Counted from the stretch's first letter, positions 16,290 to 26,712 are shown. The stretch is DNA of 64,000 nucleotides from Sphingobium sp. Ant17 (GCF_000588875.1 NZ_JEMV01000018.1:18696-82695); one strand, 5' to 3'. Translations and numbers: made by a program. The notes: generated by a model from the letters alone, not told the origin.

Positions 16290-18966
16290 AGAAGGCTACG
16301 CTCATCGACGCCGCGATGGTGGTGCCGATCTTGTAGCGGTTATAGAAGACGCGGTTGCCGTCCTGCTCCTGGAACTCCTGGAACTTGCGGCCCAGGATGT
16401 TACGGGCTTCGAACTTGAACTCGCTATTGATACCGCCAGGCAGCAGGACGCCTTGACGCGCGACGAAGTCGAGTTGGACACCCGGCCGTTCCTTGATGTC
16501 CGGCTGCAGGCTCGGACCACGGCTGGTGACGCGGTCGCTGGCATAGGTCAGCAACAAGGTCTGCTGCGACAGCTTGTCCGTGTCTTCCAGGCCGATCTGC
16601 AGGTTGACAAGATGGTCCGACTGGCCCGTCAACGGCACGCCGTCGAGGAAGAAGTCGGAAGCGGCTGGTGGATCACCGATCGTGTAGGTGTACGGAATGG
16701 TCGTATCACCCTCCCCAACCTTCAATTCCGATTGGGTATAGGTATAGTTACCAATCAGAACGATCCGGCGCGCGGCAAAGAAATCGGAATTCGAAAAACC
16801 GTCGAGCGGGATATATTTCTGCACTTCCAGTTCAGCACCATAAAGCGTCGCCTCTGGCGCATTGGCGAAGCTGGTAGTGACGATATAGGTGTCCGTGATC
16901 GTCGTGTAGGTCTCGATCGGATTGTCGATCTTCTTGTAGAAGGCCGCTGCCGTGATCCGTTCGTCACGTCCCATATACCATTCCGCCCGAATGTCCGCAT
17001 TCCACAGCTGGCTGTCCTTGAGGAAAGGATTGCCGCGGAAGAAACGGTTGGATTCGACGTCCAGATAGGGCTGGGCGATCAGTTCGCGGAACTGCGGGCG
17101 CGCAATTGTCTTGGACGCACTGGCCCGCAATTGGAGACCTCTGGCCGCCTCAAGCGTGACCGTCACCGCAGGCAACCAATAATCCTTGCGGATTTCATTA
17201 AACGGGGTTGTGCCTGTATTATAGACGTCCAGGCCGGTCACCGACATGTCGCCCTTTTCATAACGGACACCGGCATTGACCGAGAAGCCTGGAAGCAATT
17301 CTGCCTGAACTTGCCCATAGCCTGCATGAGTACGCAGCGCCGCGTCATACACCGGATATTCGCCCGAAAAATCGATCAGGCCGATGTTATAAAGCTGGAT
17401 CGAGGCATCCGAAAGCAGGAAGTCAGGGCGCAGTTGCTGCACGGGAACAGGCAGGTTGACCGCATCGAAATGCAGCTCATAGCGCGAAGACCGGCGCTTG
17501 GTGTCGTTGAAGGCATAGCCTGCCGTCAGCGAGAAGCCCGGTGCGATCTTGTAGCTCAGATCGACGCCGGCGAACCACAGATCTTCGTTCAGGTCGCTGA
17601 AGGTTACCGACGCGTCGCCGCGCTGGCGGTTGAGAGCGTTGACGAACCGGTCACCGACCGGATCGATCGCCAGGTCGCGATTGGTGCGAACATAGACGAA
17701 TTCGCGCTCATAGGGCGCCTCACGCTGCGAATTGGCAAAGCCGCCGCGCATGTCGAGGCTAAGCGCGTCGGACAATTTGAATTCACCAACCAGCTGGGTG
17801 TCGATCAGTTGACGCTCATACCAGGCGGTATTCTGTTGCAGGAAGTCGGCTTCCTGGATGGTGCCGTCATTCTGGCCGATCGCCAGCGCGCTCCGCTTCA
17901 ACGTGTCGCGAATATAGAGGTTGGTCCAGCGCAGTTTCTGGTCACCCAGTTCGAGCCCGAAGCCAACCAGGCCGTTGACCGTCACTTCATTGTCGGTGCT
18001 GACCTGATTATAGCTTCGGCCTGCACCCGCCGCGACGTCGAGCGACGCCTGTTGCAGATTTTCGCGCGTGCGCCATTTGTTGGCATAGGATGCCGTCGCG
18101 ATCACGCCCAAACGACCGTCGCTGCCGACATCAACGGCGGTGCCGCCGTTGATCGAACCAGAGAAGTTGAACGGCAGGCTGTTGGTCCGCTGAACGACCG
18201 AGGTATCGGAGTTCAGGAACTGCATCGAAATGGCCTGCTGCTCGGCACTGGTCAAATTGGCAAAGGGAACGCCGCTACCAAAGGCCTGCGCCAGCAATGG
18301 CGGCACATCGCGCGAACTATCGTCAAAGCCGGTCCAGTCGGACTTGGCACCATAATGGGTATAGCCCATCTGCCCCGACGTTTCGGTGTTGGCCGAGCTG
18401 CCAACGCCAATTTCCAGATAGCTTTCGCTCGGGATGGCCTTGGTGGTCAGGTTGATGACGCCGCCGCCGAATTCACCGGGGAAGTTGACCGAATAGGTCT
18501 TCTGCACCAGCGTCGATGCGATCACGCTGGTCGGAAAGATGTCGAGCGGAACGACGCGCTTCAAAGGCTCGGGGCTGGGCAACGGCGAACCGTTGAGCAA
18601 GGCGAGCGAATAACGATCGCCAAGGCCGCGGACATAGACATAACCGCCCGACACGACCGACAGACCGGTCACGCGCTGGAGCGAACCGGCGATATCGCCT
18701 TCGCCCGTCCGCTTGATGTCGGCCGCGGACAGGACGTTGACCACCTGAGGCGCGGATTGCGAGATGTTGGACGTGCGGCGACCGGTAACGACAATGTCCG
18801 CGCCGGGGATCGACACATCGACATTACCGGCATCGGCATCGGCTTCTTCGGCGGTGGGCGGCGACACCGCGCCGCCGGCATCGGCACCGGTTTGCGCCAT
18901 AGCCGCAGGTGCGACCAGAGCGGATGAAATCAGGAGCAGGCGCGCCAGGCTGAGCGGCTTCGACAT
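16288..18966 (-). CDS. TonB-dependent outer-membrane receptor
   Basis: An 892-residue receptor from the ATG at 18964-18966 (MSKPLSLARLLLISSALVAP), with AGGGGGA about 10 nt upstream. The signal peptide ends AMAQ. A TonB box-like stretch DIVVTGRR is followed by a plug domain (VVNVLSAADIKRTGEGDIAG, YVRGLGDRYSLALLNGSPLP) and a large 22-strand barrel that ends ASMSVAF with a terminal Phe. It has no STN signalling domain. The next genes, a beta-helix-like lipoprotein and a small secreted protein, lie on the same strand behind it and may work with it. Its ligand cannot be told from sequence; the plug is of the kind common in sphingomonads and Caulobacter. Confidence 0.9.
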   Translation of the reverse strand: MSKPLSLARLLLISSALVAPAAMAQTGADAGGAVSPPTAEEADADAGNVDVSIPGADIVVTGRRTSNISQSAPQVVNVLSAADIKRTGEGDIAGSLQRVTGLSVVSGGYVYVRGLGDRYSLALLNGSPLPSPEPLKRVVPLDIFPTSVIASTLVQKTYSVNFPGEFGGGVINLTTKAIPSESYLEIGVGSSANTETSGQMGYTHYGAKSDWTGFDDSSRDVPPLLAQAFGSGVPFANLTSAEQQAISMQFLNSDTSVVQRTNSLPFNFSGSINGGTAVDVGSDGRLGVIATASYANKWRTRENLQQASLDVAAGAGRSYNQVSTDNEVTVNGLVGFGLELGDQKLRWTNLYIRDTLKRSALAIGQNDGTIQEADFLQQNTAWYERQLIDTQLVGEFKLSDALSLDMRGGFANSQREAPYEREFVYVRTNRDLAIDPVGDRFVNALNRQRGDASVTFSDLNEDLWFAGVDLSYKIAPGFSLTAGYAFNDTKRRSSRYELHFDAVNLPVPVQQLRPDFLLSDASIQLYNIGLIDFSGEYPVYDAALRTHAGYGQVQAELLPGFSVNAGVRYEKGDMSVTGLDVYNTGTTPFNEIRKDYWLPAVTVTLEAARGLQLRASASKTIARPQFRELIAQPYLDVESNRFFRGNPFLKDSQLWNADIRAEWYMGRDERITAAAFYKKIDNPIETYTTITDTYIVTTSFANAPEATLYGAELEVQKYIPLDGFSNSDFFAARRIVLIGNYTYTQSELKVGEGDTTIPYTYTIGDPPAASDFFLDGVPLTGQSDHLVNLQIGLEDTDKLSQQTLLLTYASDRVTSRGPSLQPDIKERPGVQLDFVARQGVLLPGGINSEFKFEARNILGRKFQEFQEQDGNRVFYNRYKIGTTIAASMSVAF

Positions 18967-19058
18967 GCTAAATGTCCCCCTTTGGGATATGCAGTGCAAA
19001 AGAAGGCGGGGAAGCGCAAATGCACGCTCCCCCGCCCCTGTTGAGGTCGTGGGTCCGA

Positions 19059-20652
19059 TCAGGTCGTCGGAATGGCGGTGCAGTTACCGCTGGCGCTGCC
19101 GAAGCTGGCGGTCACCGAGTTGCAGGTCCAGCCGGCATACCAGGTGTCGCTGCTGTCCTTGACCGCACCGATATAGTTGGTCGTGTCGAACGCGGCGTCG
19201 AGCGTCTTGGGATCGACCGCAGCGCGCGCCGTCTCGGTCGGACCGTTGATGAACAGGCTGGTCAGCGAGGGGGTGTAGCTGATCGTGCTGTTGGCACCGG
19301 CTTCGAAGATCGACTGGACGGCGGCGGCATCGACGCCACGGCTGCCCCTATACGGCGTGCTGTTGCACTGCATCACCACCGAGATGTAGCGCGGTTTGCC
19401 GGCATCCTGCAGCGCCGTATCGGCGTCACGGGTTGTGGTCGTGCTATCGATACGCAGGCAAGTATTCATCGGCGAAACAATGATACCGTTGGCCAGCGTC
19501 AAATCCGCACCGCCGCGCAGCAGCATGCTGCGCCATTGCTGCCCGTCGTCGAACGATGAATGTAGGTGAAGTTTGCGATCTTCACATACTGACGCGGCAA
19601 CGCATCTTCGCCATTGTTGGCAGCCGTACCACCGTTGGAGTCGGTTTCAAGGAAACCGTCGCCAATGTCGTTGCCAGCGCGCTGGGCACTGATGACATAT
19701 TGTACGGTGCCGCGATAACCGACGTCGGAGTCGAAGTTGTCGTCTTCGTTGCCGGTCAGCACCAGATGCTTGAAGTGGACGTTGCCACCGAAAGCTTCGA
19801 TACCATCGTCCGAGCTGTTGTGGACCTGGATGTGGTCAAGCTGCGTGCCGGTGCCGACACCCGATGGGGTCAGACCCTGCAACTCGCTACCGCCGGTAAG
19901 GGCGAAGCCCGAATAACGGATCTGGACGTAGGACATGCGGCCCGAATTGTCGGCGTCATTGGCACCGCCATAGAGCGCGCCGCTGCTGCCTTCGGTATCG
20001 CGCTCGCAGGCCACCGTACCAGCGGCTGCGGCAGGCGCGATGCAATCGGTGATGCGCGCACGGCCAAGCAGAACGACGCCGCCCCACTGTTGCGACGTCT
20101 GATCGTCGGCGTTGCCCAGGACATTCGATTCGCTGGTGAAGATGATCGGCTGCGACGCAGTGCCGACAGCATTGATCCTGTTGCCGCGGTTCACCGCCAA
20201 ATAGGACGCACCGGTCGTGGCGAACACGACAACGCCGGGCTCGATGTTCAACGTGACTTCATTGTTGGTGCTGGCAGCGCCCTGGTCAGTGCCGACATCG
20301 ACACGGCCGGGCAGCGAGTAAAGAACGCCGGCAACCTTGGGCAGGGTGGTGCTTTCCGTGAAGCGCGCGGGGAAACCGCAGTTCAGCCAGGTGTTGCCAT
20401 TCTTGTCCGAAATGGTGCCGCGCGCGGTCAGGTCAGCCGAACCGGAAATGTTCGGGCATTCCGCAGCCGGCGTCACGCCGGTCGGCGTGGGGGTCGGGGT
20501 CGGCGTGGGGGTCGGCGTCGGCGTTGGCGTCGGCGCGGGGATGACAATGGTGCCTTCGCCCGGCGAAGAAATGTCGTCGGCGCCGCAAGCGCTCAGACTA
20601 CGCAGGCGCAGCTCGCCATCAGGATCGTTTGGATACGGTTAATCTTGGCCAT
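19059..20652 (-). CDS. Beta-helix-like surface lipoprotein with Pro-Thr linker, frame broken twice
   Basis: The predicted protein is 531 residues when one base is added near 20600 and one near 19550. It starts at 20650-20652 (MAKINRIQTILMASC) with GGAG 5 nt upstream. A shifted frame then gives lipobox LSAC-G, an acidic segment, a (PT)n linker, and a domain starting PAAECPNISGSADLTARG. The body has repeated short hydrophobic strands ending in Gly/Asn turns (IIFTSESNVLG, WGGVVLLGRA, LDHIQVHNSSDDGIEAFGG, FKHLVLTGNEDDNFD), as in parallel beta-helix proteins. The last part (from RSMLLRGGADLTLANGIIV) is Cys-containing and ends in CTAIPTT. It is encoded just upstream of the TonB receptor, in the same direction. 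No enzyme motif is recognised; it could bind ligand for the receptor. Confidence 0.75.
20481..20540 (-). repeat. Tandem CCGACN-type repeat coding a Pro-Thr linker
   Basis: About ten degenerate 6-nt units encode alternating Pro-Thr after the lipobox of the lipoprotein. Such linkers hold a surface domain away from the membrane. The repeat is prone to length change. Confidence 0.85.
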
Positions 20653-20919
20653 GTCGTCTCCGCTCCGGCGTATCGCCGGGATATGTTCAGGATGCGGAGC
20701 GCAGGGGAAAATCGAATCGGATAACGCCCCCTGTCACCCTCGAAGACGGCAGGTAGGCGCAGCACGTGACAGGCTTGTTGGCGTTTCGTGACGATGGCAC
20801 GTCATTTAAATGACGGTTTGATGACTTTTATGTCATTGCTATTACAGTTGGTGGCGGAGCGACAGGAAATGCGGCTCGCACCAACCGCACTCCCCGGCCA
20901 CCTTAACCGCGCCGGACGG

Positions 20920-21302
20920 TCAACGCATAGCGTAGCTTGCTTGTACCCGACCTATCGCGCGTCGCGCAATGTCGCGCGATGAAGCCTCGTCCCCATTGGC
21001 GAGTACCAGGATCGATTCCGGCGCGAACCGCGCGCTCTTATAGGCGTCATGTGCGTCGGCAATCCGCCCCATGCCCAGATACGCATGACCAAGATTGATA
21101 AGCCGCGCTGGATCGCTTGCGGCGTCTGGGCGGACAGCGTTCAAGCGTCGCGCTGCCTTGTCGAAATCGCCACGCATCAGCGCGCCGGCGGCCAGGCGAC
21201 CGTCAGGAACGCCCACGACCACCACCTCATCCGGCGCAGCTGGGCGATGCCCGGCGCGACACAGGCCAGCGCAAACCCCATGATAACCGCTACCGTCTTC
21301 AT
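20920..21302 (-). CDS. Small periplasmic TPR-like protein, frame broken by one base
   Basis: A predicted 127-residue protein. It starts at 21300-21302 (MKTVAVIMGFALACVAPGIA), with GGAG 7 nt upstream and a clear signal peptide. The frame is then lost after CAG; restoring one base near 21240 gives AQ-AAPDEVVVVGVPDGRLAAG and continues to the stop. The mature part has a helix-turn-helix resembling a tetratricopeptide repeat (LINLGHAYLGMGRIADAHDAYKSA). It lies behind the promoter side of the TonB receptor-lipoprotein pair on the same strand. Function unknown; short TPR proteins of this kind often accompany such receptors. Confidence 0.65.
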
Positions 21303-21639
21303 CGCATTTCTCCTGAAAAAAACTTCTTACTATAGTCAGGATTATTTCATTTAGATGACATGAGCGCAAGACCGAGCAATGGCGCAGAAAATGATTTAGT
21401 ATTGCGTAAAAACAATGGGTTACAAATATTTCATCGCATTGTCATAAAAGCGTAATCGAAAAGACAGCCGAATGTCCATCGATTCGCGTCGCGATTCGCG
21501 GTTGGATCGGCGCACGCAGGGCGATCTCATGATGACAATGTCGGGGGATGAAGGTCCGGGAGGTTCTGTTGCCCGGCCCCCCCGGAGGCCGCTGAATTCC
21601 CTTCTGTTGCCCGGTGGGTTCAACCGCGCTATTTTAGGG
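21303..21639. other. Non-coding stretch with a 13-nt direct repeat
   Basis: No convincing gene is seen. The right half holds two copies of TTCTGTTGCCCGG (21564-21576 and 21602-21614) separated by 25 nt, with a GC-rich palindrome (CGGCC..GGCCG) next to the first copy. An open frame here on the minus strand (21420-21623) has no start signal or recognisable product. The left half is AT-rich and could contain the promoter of the small TPR-like gene. Confidence 0.5.
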
Positions 21640-21860
21640 TAACGTCAGGCCGTGAGGCCCTCAGTTACGCTGCAATGGCGAGTGCTTCGTTATCGTTGGC
21701 ACTTGTGAGTTTTGCACAGTTTAACGGCTTACACGGGCCGGGTAAAAACATCGCCTTTGAACACACGTCGATCCTAGTTCGGCCCCGTCAGACATCCCGC
21801 CAGGCATGACACCCATCGGGATATGTGGTGGAACCGCCGGGTACTGCCCCCGGGTCCGCT
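21640..21860 (-). ncRNA. ssrA: Circularly permuted two-piece tmRNA
   Basis: On the minus strand the 3' tRNA-like half comes first and ends GGTTCCACCA at 21826. About 40 nt later the 5' half begins at 21786 with GGGGCCGAACTAGGATCGAC, the tmRNA start signature. GGGGCCG and CGGTTCC pair as the acceptor stem across the permutation. The tag frame 21700-21665 reads ANDNEALAIAA then TAA, the alphaproteobacterial proteolysis tag, and a GGCC hairpin follows. A TATAAT box lies at 21867-21872, placing the start near 21860. Ends are approximate. tmRNA rescues stalled ribosomes with SmpB. Confidence 0.92.
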
Positions 21861-21978
21861 GCGTCTATTATACGACACAATTTATCACCATAGCCGGGCG
21901 AACCCGGCACCCTCTATATGCGCGCGCCTGCCCGGCTTTTCAAGATGTTCCGTCAGCGTTGCGCGCCGACGGCCTCTA

Positions 21979-22212
21979 TCAGCCCGCCGACCGTGGCTGC
22001 CGCGCCAGGAACAGGGACGACCGCACCACCGGCGTATCGATCAGCTTGCCCTTCATCAGCGTCCGCAAACGCTCTGCCCCGTCTGGGTTCAGCATCACGA
22101 CCCGCGTGCCGCCAGCGGGCAGAGCCTCGATGGTTGAAATCGCCAGCGCGTGGCGTTCGCACATCGCCTTGACGTCGGCCAGTTCGGCCTTGATATTGAT
22201 CGCGCGGCTCAT
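21979..22212 (-). CDS. Hypothetical protein, 77 residues
   Basis: The ATG at 22210-22212 is preceded by AAGGA. The product (MSRAINIKAELADVKAMCER...) has an N-terminal helix, a central GGTRVVMLNPDGAERLRTLM segment and a C-terminal hydrophobic strand with several Arg. It is basic, soluble and has no signal peptide. The longer frame to 22422 lacks a credible start. It lies just upstream of ssrA on the same strand. I do not recognise the family. Confidence 0.65.
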   Translation of the reverse strand: MSRAINIKAELADVKAMCERHALAISTIEALPAGGTRVVMLNPDGAERLRTLMKGKLIDTPVVRSSLFLARQPRSAG

Positions 22213-22468
22213 ATGCCCTGGTCCTTCGAACCAGTGCGACAGCCTATATAATGGTTGAGATCGGCCAAGATGGGCGCTCCTTGCTGGCAAGCGGGAGCGC
22301 GATCGTCTCTCGGTCACGCGAATGCTTGCAGGCAGGGTTCGCGTCGATGGCTGCCCATAGCAGGCGCACCGCCCTGTTGTCGCGCTGTTTCGGCTGCGAC
22401 ATTTCTTATCGAACAGGGGCATAGGACCGCTTCCCCTCGCCCGCCGACCGCCCTATAGCCTTGTCCCC

Positions 22469-23059
22469 ATGATCCTCGTCATCGACAATTATGACAGCTT
22501 TACCTGGAACCTGGTCCATTATCTGATGGAGTTGGGCGCGCGGGTCGAAGTCGTCCGCAACGACGCCATTTCGGCGGGCCAGGCCCTCTCCAGCGGCGCC
22601 AAAGCCTTCCTGCTATCGCCCGGTCCTTGCACCCCCAATGAAGCAGGGGTCAGCCTCGACCTCGTCGCCGCCTGCGCCGACGCGGGCGCGCCGCTGCTTG
22701 GCGTATGCCTTGGCCATCAGGCGATCGGCCAGCATTTCGGCGGCAAGGTCGTGCGCGGCGGCCTGATGCACGGCAAGACCTCACCCGTCACCCATGATGG
22801 CACGGGCTTGTTCGTGGGCATCCCCTCGCCCTTCACCGCCACCCGCTATCACTCGCTGATCGTCGAGGATATTCCCGCCGACCTGGTGGTCAATGCGACC
22901 AGCGAAGACGGCTCGGTCATGGGCTTCCGCCACGCGACGCTGCCGATCCACTCGGTCCAGTTCCACCCCGAGAGCATCGCGACCGAACATGGCCATGACA
23001 TGCTGGCCAATTTCATGACGATCGCTGGCATGAAGGTGAAGGCGCGCGAGGCCGCCTGA
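22469..23059 (+). CDS. trpG: Anthranilate synthase glutamine amidotransferase subunit
   Basis: A 196-residue class I glutamine amidotransferase that supplies ammonia to TrpE for anthranilate synthesis. It opens [18 protein letters not shown]. The nucleophile Cys lies in [11 protein letters not shown], and the His and Glu of the triad in [10 protein letters not shown]. The same protein can also serve para-aminobenzoate synthase (PabA). It heads the trpG-trpD-trpC-moaC-moeA run; about 160 nt separate it from trpD. Confidence 0.93.
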   Translation: MILVIDNYDSFTWNLVHYLMELGARVEVVRNDAISAGQALSSGAKAFLLSPGPCTPNEAGVSLDLVAACADAGAPLLGVCLGHQAIGQHFGGKVVRGGLMHGKTSPVTHDGTGLFVGIPSPFTATRYHSLIVEDIPADLVVNATSEDGSVMGFRHATLPIHSVQFHPESIATEHGHDMLANFMTIAGMKVKAREAA

Positions 23060-23218
23060 CGTCTGTCCTATCGGGATGGGCTTTGCTATGCTGCGCCAGT
23101 CACTTTCCCAATCTGTCGGCAATAGGAAATCATATTTCAAAATGTGCGGGAAAAGTGCGAAGTTAAGCCCTATCGCCCTCTCGACTTACCGGCCCTACCC
23201 CGACTAAGGCGAAGCCTC

Positions 23219-24211
23219 ATGACCCGCCTGCCCGACCCCTCTTCACCGCTCGACGCGCAGGCTGCCGCCATCGCTTTCGACTTGCTGTTCGACGCGGACC
23301 TGCCGGAGGCGGAGATCGCGACCTTCCTCGTCACCATGGCCCGGCGCGGCGAAAGCGCGATCGAGATTGCGGCTGCCGCCCGCGCCATGCGCGCCCGCAT
23401 GATCCCGGTCACCGCACCCTCTGGCGCGATCGATGTTTGCGGCACCGGCGGCGATGGCCATCATACGCTCAACGTCTCGACCGCCGTCTCGCTGGTCGTA
23501 GCCGCCGCTGGCGTGCCGGTCGCCAAACATGGCAATCGCGCCGCTTCCTCCAAGGCCGGAGCAGCCGACACGCTCGAAGCCCTGGGCCTGAACCTCGACC
23601 ATGCCGCCACCACCGCCGAAGCGACGCTGGCGGATCTCGGCATCGGCTTCCTCTTCGCGCAAAACTACCATCCGGCGCTCAAGCGCCTTGGCCCCATTCG
23701 CAAGGCGATCGGTGAGCGGACCATCTTCAACCTGATGGGACCGCTGGCCAATCCCGCCGGCGTCCGCCGCCAACTCGTCGGCATCGCTCGCCCGGCCTAT
23801 GTCCCCATCTATGCGGAGGCGCTTGCCGAACTCGGCGTCGATCGGGCGATGATCGTATCGGGTGACGAAGGGCTGGACGAACTCTCGCTCGCGGGCGGCA
23901 ACGACATGGCGGAAGTCACGGGCCATCGCCTGATCGCGATGCACCGCATCACTGCCGCAGAACTTGGCCTGTCCACCCACCCGGTCGAAGCCATCAGAGG
24001 CGGGGACGCGGCCCATAATGCCGCGGCCCTGCGCGCGCTGCTCCAGGGCGAAACCGGCCCTTATCGCGACGCGGTGCTGCTCAACGCCGCCGCCGCCCTC
24101 GTCGTCGCGGACGCCGTTGCCGACCTGCGCGAAGGCGTCGAGGAAGCCGCCGAGACGATCGACCGCGGCCTCGCCAACGCCCTGCTCCATTGCTGGATTG
24201 CCTACACATGA
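23219..24211 (+). CDS. trpD: Anthranilate phosphoribosyltransferase
   Basis: A 330-residue enzyme that transfers phosphoribose from PRPP to anthranilate. It has the PRPP-binding motif [15 protein letters not shown], then [15 protein letters not shown] and [10 protein letters not shown]. The start is the ATG at 23219-23221 ([11 protein letters not shown]), with AAGG 9 nt upstream; the in-frame ATG at 23144 adds 25 unlikely residues. Its stop overlaps the trpC start (ATGA). Confidence 0.95.
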   Translation: MTRLPDPSSPLDAQAAAIAFDLLFDADLPEAEIATFLVTMARRGESAIEIAAAARAMRARMIPVTAPSGAIDVCGTGGDGHHTLNVSTAVSLVVAAAGVPVAKHGNRAASSKAGAADTLEALGLNLDHAATTAEATLADLGIGFLFAQNYHPALKRLGPIRKAIGERTIFNLMGPLANPAGVRRQLVGIARPAYVPIYAEALAELGVDRAMIVSGDEGLDELSLAGGNDMAEVTGHRLIAMHRITAAELGLSTHPVEAIRGGDAAHNAAALRALLQGETGPYRDAVLLNAAAALVVADAVADLREGVEEAAETIDRGLANALLHCWIAYT

Positions 24212-24999
24212 CCAACAAGCTGATCGAGATTTGCGATTTTAAGCGCGAAGATGTCGCCCGGCGCAAAGCCGCAACCAGCATCGCCGCGCTCCACGCCCGC
24301 GCCAGCGAACAGACGCCCCCGCGCGGCTTCCGCAAGGCGCTCGACGATGCGGCGCGCTCCGGCTTCGGCCTGATCGCCGAGGTCAAGAAGGCCAGTCCCT
24401 CCAAAGGCCTGATCCGCGAAGATTTCGATCCCCCCGCCCATGCCCGGGCCTATGCGGCGGGTGGCGCAGCCTGCCTGTCGGTGCTGACCGACGAACCCTA
24501 TTTTCAGGGTCATGATGACTATCTGATCGCCGCCCGTTCCGCCTGCGCGCTGCCGGTCTTGCGTAAGGATTTCATCGTCGATCCCTGGCAGATCCTCGAA
24601 AGCCGCGCGCTCGGCGCCGACGCCATCCTCATCATCGTCGCCGCCCTGGACGATGGCCAGATGGCCGAGATCGAGGATATCGCGCTCGGCCTTGGCATGG
24701 ACGCGCTTATAGAAGTGCATGACGAAGCCGAACTCGACCGCGCGCTCAAACTGCGCTCGCGCCTGATCGGCGTCAATAATCGCGACCTGCGCGATTTCAC
24801 CGTCGACTTCGCCCGCACCTATGAACTGGTGGGGAAAGCCCCTGAAGGCTGCACCTTCGTCGCCGAAAGCGGCCTCACCGGCCATGCCGACCTCACCGCC
24901 ATGGCCGACCATGGCGTCCGCTGCTTCCTGGTCGGAGAAACATTGATGCGGCAGGCCGATGTCGAAGCCGCCACCCGCCACCTGTTGACCGGCGCATGA
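24208..24999 (+). CDS. trpC: Indole-3-glycerol-phosphate synthase
   Basis: A 263-residue TIM-barrel enzyme that closes the indole ring of tryptophan. It has the substrate motif [15 protein letters not shown], the catalytic region [18 protein letters not shown]-type VNNRDLRDF, and the final phosphate loop [12 protein letters not shown]. It starts at 24208 by ATGA overlap with trpD and shares another ATGA with moaC. There is no fused TrpF domain. Confidence 0.95.
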   Translation: MTNKLIEICDFKREDVARRKAATSIAALHARASEQTPPRGFRKALDDAARSGFGLIAEVKKASPSKGLIREDFDPPAHARAYAAGGAACLSVLTDEPYFQGHDDYLIAARSACALPVLRKDFIVDPWQILESRALGADAILIIVAALDDGQMAEIEDIALGLGMDALIEVHDEAELDRALKLRSRLIGVNNRDLRDFTVDFARTYELVGKAPEGCTFVAESGLTGHADLTAMADHGVRCFLVGETLMRQADVEAATRHLLTGA

Positions 25000-25466
25000 G
25001 CGATCTCACCCATCTCGACCCCGACGGCGCAGCCCGCATGGTCGATGTATCGGCCAAGGCCGTGACCGCGCGCGAAGCGGTGGCCGACGGACGGATCGAC
25101 ATGAGCGAGGAAGCCGCCGCCGCGATCCTTGCGGGCCTGGTCAAGAAAGGCGACGTCCTCGCCGTCGCGCGGGTCGCAGGCATCATGGCCGCCAAGCGCA
25201 CCGCCGATCTCATCCCGCTCTGCCACCCGATCGCGCTCAGCGCCGTGACGATCGATTTCGACCTGGACGACACCGGCGTCCGCGTCACCGCCACCGCCCG
25301 CACGGCGGGGCAGACGGGGGTCGAGATGGAAGCGCTGACCGCCGCCTCCGTGGCCCTGCTGACCATCTACGACATGGCCAAGGCGATCGATAAGGCGATG
25401 GTCATCGACGGCGTCCGCTTGCTCAGCAAGACCGGCGGCAAGTCGGGCGACTGGCATAGGCCATGA
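24996..25466 (+). CDS. moaC: Cyclic pyranopterin monophosphate synthase MoaC
   Basis: A 156-residue enzyme that makes cPMP in molybdenum-cofactor synthesis. The motifs [31 protein letters not shown] and KAIDKAMVI, with catalytic Lys and His, are intact. ATGA overlaps join it to trpC before and moeA after, so two unrelated pathways are translated from one coupled run. Confidence 0.95.
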   Translation: MSDLTHLDPDGAARMVDVSAKAVTAREAVADGRIDMSEEAAAAILAGLVKKGDVLAVARVAGIMAAKRTADLIPLCHPIALSAVTIDFDLDDTGVRVTATARTAGQTGVEMEALTAASVALLTIYDMAKAIDKAMVIDGVRLLSKTGGKSGDWHRP

Positions 25467-26643
25467 GCCTTCTGCCGGTTGCGGAGGCGCAGGCCCGCCT
25501 GTTCGCACTGGTCGGCCGACTGCCCGCCGAAGACATGCCCGTGACGGCCTGCGCCGGACGCTGGCTGGCCTCCGATGCCATCGCGCAGCGCGCCCAGCCC
25601 TGGGCGGACCTCAGCGCCATGGACGGCTATGCGGTGCGCGCCGCTGAGGCGCCCGGCCCCTGGCACGTCACCATGACCAGCAGCGCAGGCGGCACACCCC
25701 CGTCGCCCCTCGCGCCGGGCGAAGCCTGCCGCATCTTCACCGGCGCGCCCTTGCCCGAAGGGGCCGATGCCATCCTGATCCAGGAAAATGCCACCCGTGA
25801 CGGCGACAGCCTCACCGCCAGCGCCGACCCGCTCGCGCCCGGTCGCCACGTCCGCCCCGCCGCATCCGACTTCGCAAAAGGCGCGCCGCTGCTAAAGGCA
25901 CGCTCCCGGCTAGGCCCGACCCAGATCGCGCTGGCCGTGCTGGGCGGCCATGGCCACCTGCCCGTCGGAAAGCGACCCAGGGTCGCGCTGCTCTCGACCG
26001 GCGACGAACTCGTGCCGCCGGGCGCACCAACCCCGCCGGGCGCTCTCCCCTCCTCCACGCCCCTATGCTCGCCGCAATGCTGGCCCCCTTGCCGTGCGAC
26101 GTCATCGACCTCGGTATCGTGCCGGACGATCTCGACGCCATGGTCGCCGCGCTCGATCGCGCGCGTCAGGCCGACATCATCGTCTCGACCGGCGGCGCAT
26201 CGGTCGGCGATCACGACGTGGTCCGCCCTGCCTTCGCGCAAGCCGGAGGCACGCTCGATTTCTGGAAGATCGCCATGCGCCCCGGCAAGCCGCTGATGGC
26301 CGGCCGCCTGGGCGACGCGCTATTCCTGGGCCTGCCCGGCAACCCGGTCTCCGCGTTCGTCACCGGCACCCTCTTCCTGCTGCCTCTAGTTCGCCATATG
26401 GCCGGAGCATCCACTCCGCTGCCTTCCTTGCACGAAGCCAAACTGGCCTCGCCCCTCCCCGCCACCGGCGACCGCGACGATTATCTGCGCGCCTTCCGCA
26501 GCGACGACGGCATCGTCTCGGTCACTTCGCAAGACAGCGCCGCCACCGCCGCCATGGCCTTGGCCGATTGCCTGATCCTCCGCCCTGCCGGATCACCCTC
26601 CGCCGCCACCGGCGACACGGTGCAAATTCTACCCCTGCCCTGA
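25463..26643 (+). CDS. moeA: Molybdopterin molybdenumtransferase MoeA, frame broken by one base
   Basis: Joined, the gene gives a 393-residue MoeA, which inserts molybdate into adenylylated molybdopterin. The first frame runs to [20 protein letters not shown] and then goes wrong at PSSTPLCS. Adding one A near 26057 gives [15 protein letters not shown] and enters the second frame with [22 protein letters not shown] and [10 protein letters not shown]. The catalytic and molybdate-binding loops are intact on both sides. ATGA overlap with moaC. Confidence 0.9.
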
Positions 26644-26680
26644 TCCGGTCGCTTGACTAACCTTCATCTGTTTCCTATGC

Positions 26681-26695
26681 GTTCCTTATACGTTC
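26681..26695 (+). promoter_or_regulatory. LexA operator (SOS box) of lexA
   Basis: GTTC-CTTATAC-GTTC matches the alphaproteobacterial SOS consensus GTTC-N7-GTTC exactly. It is 18 nt before the lexA start. A possible promoter (TTGACT at 26653, TATGCG at 26676, 17-nt spacer) puts it over the transcription start, as expected for autorepression. Confidence 0.88.
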
Positions 26696-26712
26696 CACGG
26701 AGGACCGCAGCC

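Noticed and set aside
16453..18927. 824-codon open frame on the plus strand inside the TonB receptor gene
   Set aside because: It is the antisense shadow of a receptor with clear signal peptide, plug and barrel. High GC removes stop codons; the frame has no start signal or recognisable domain.
20481..20540. Short tandem repeat as a CRISPR remnant or satellite
   Set aside because: The 6-nt units encode a Pro-Thr linker in a lipoprotein; there are no spacers and no cas genes.
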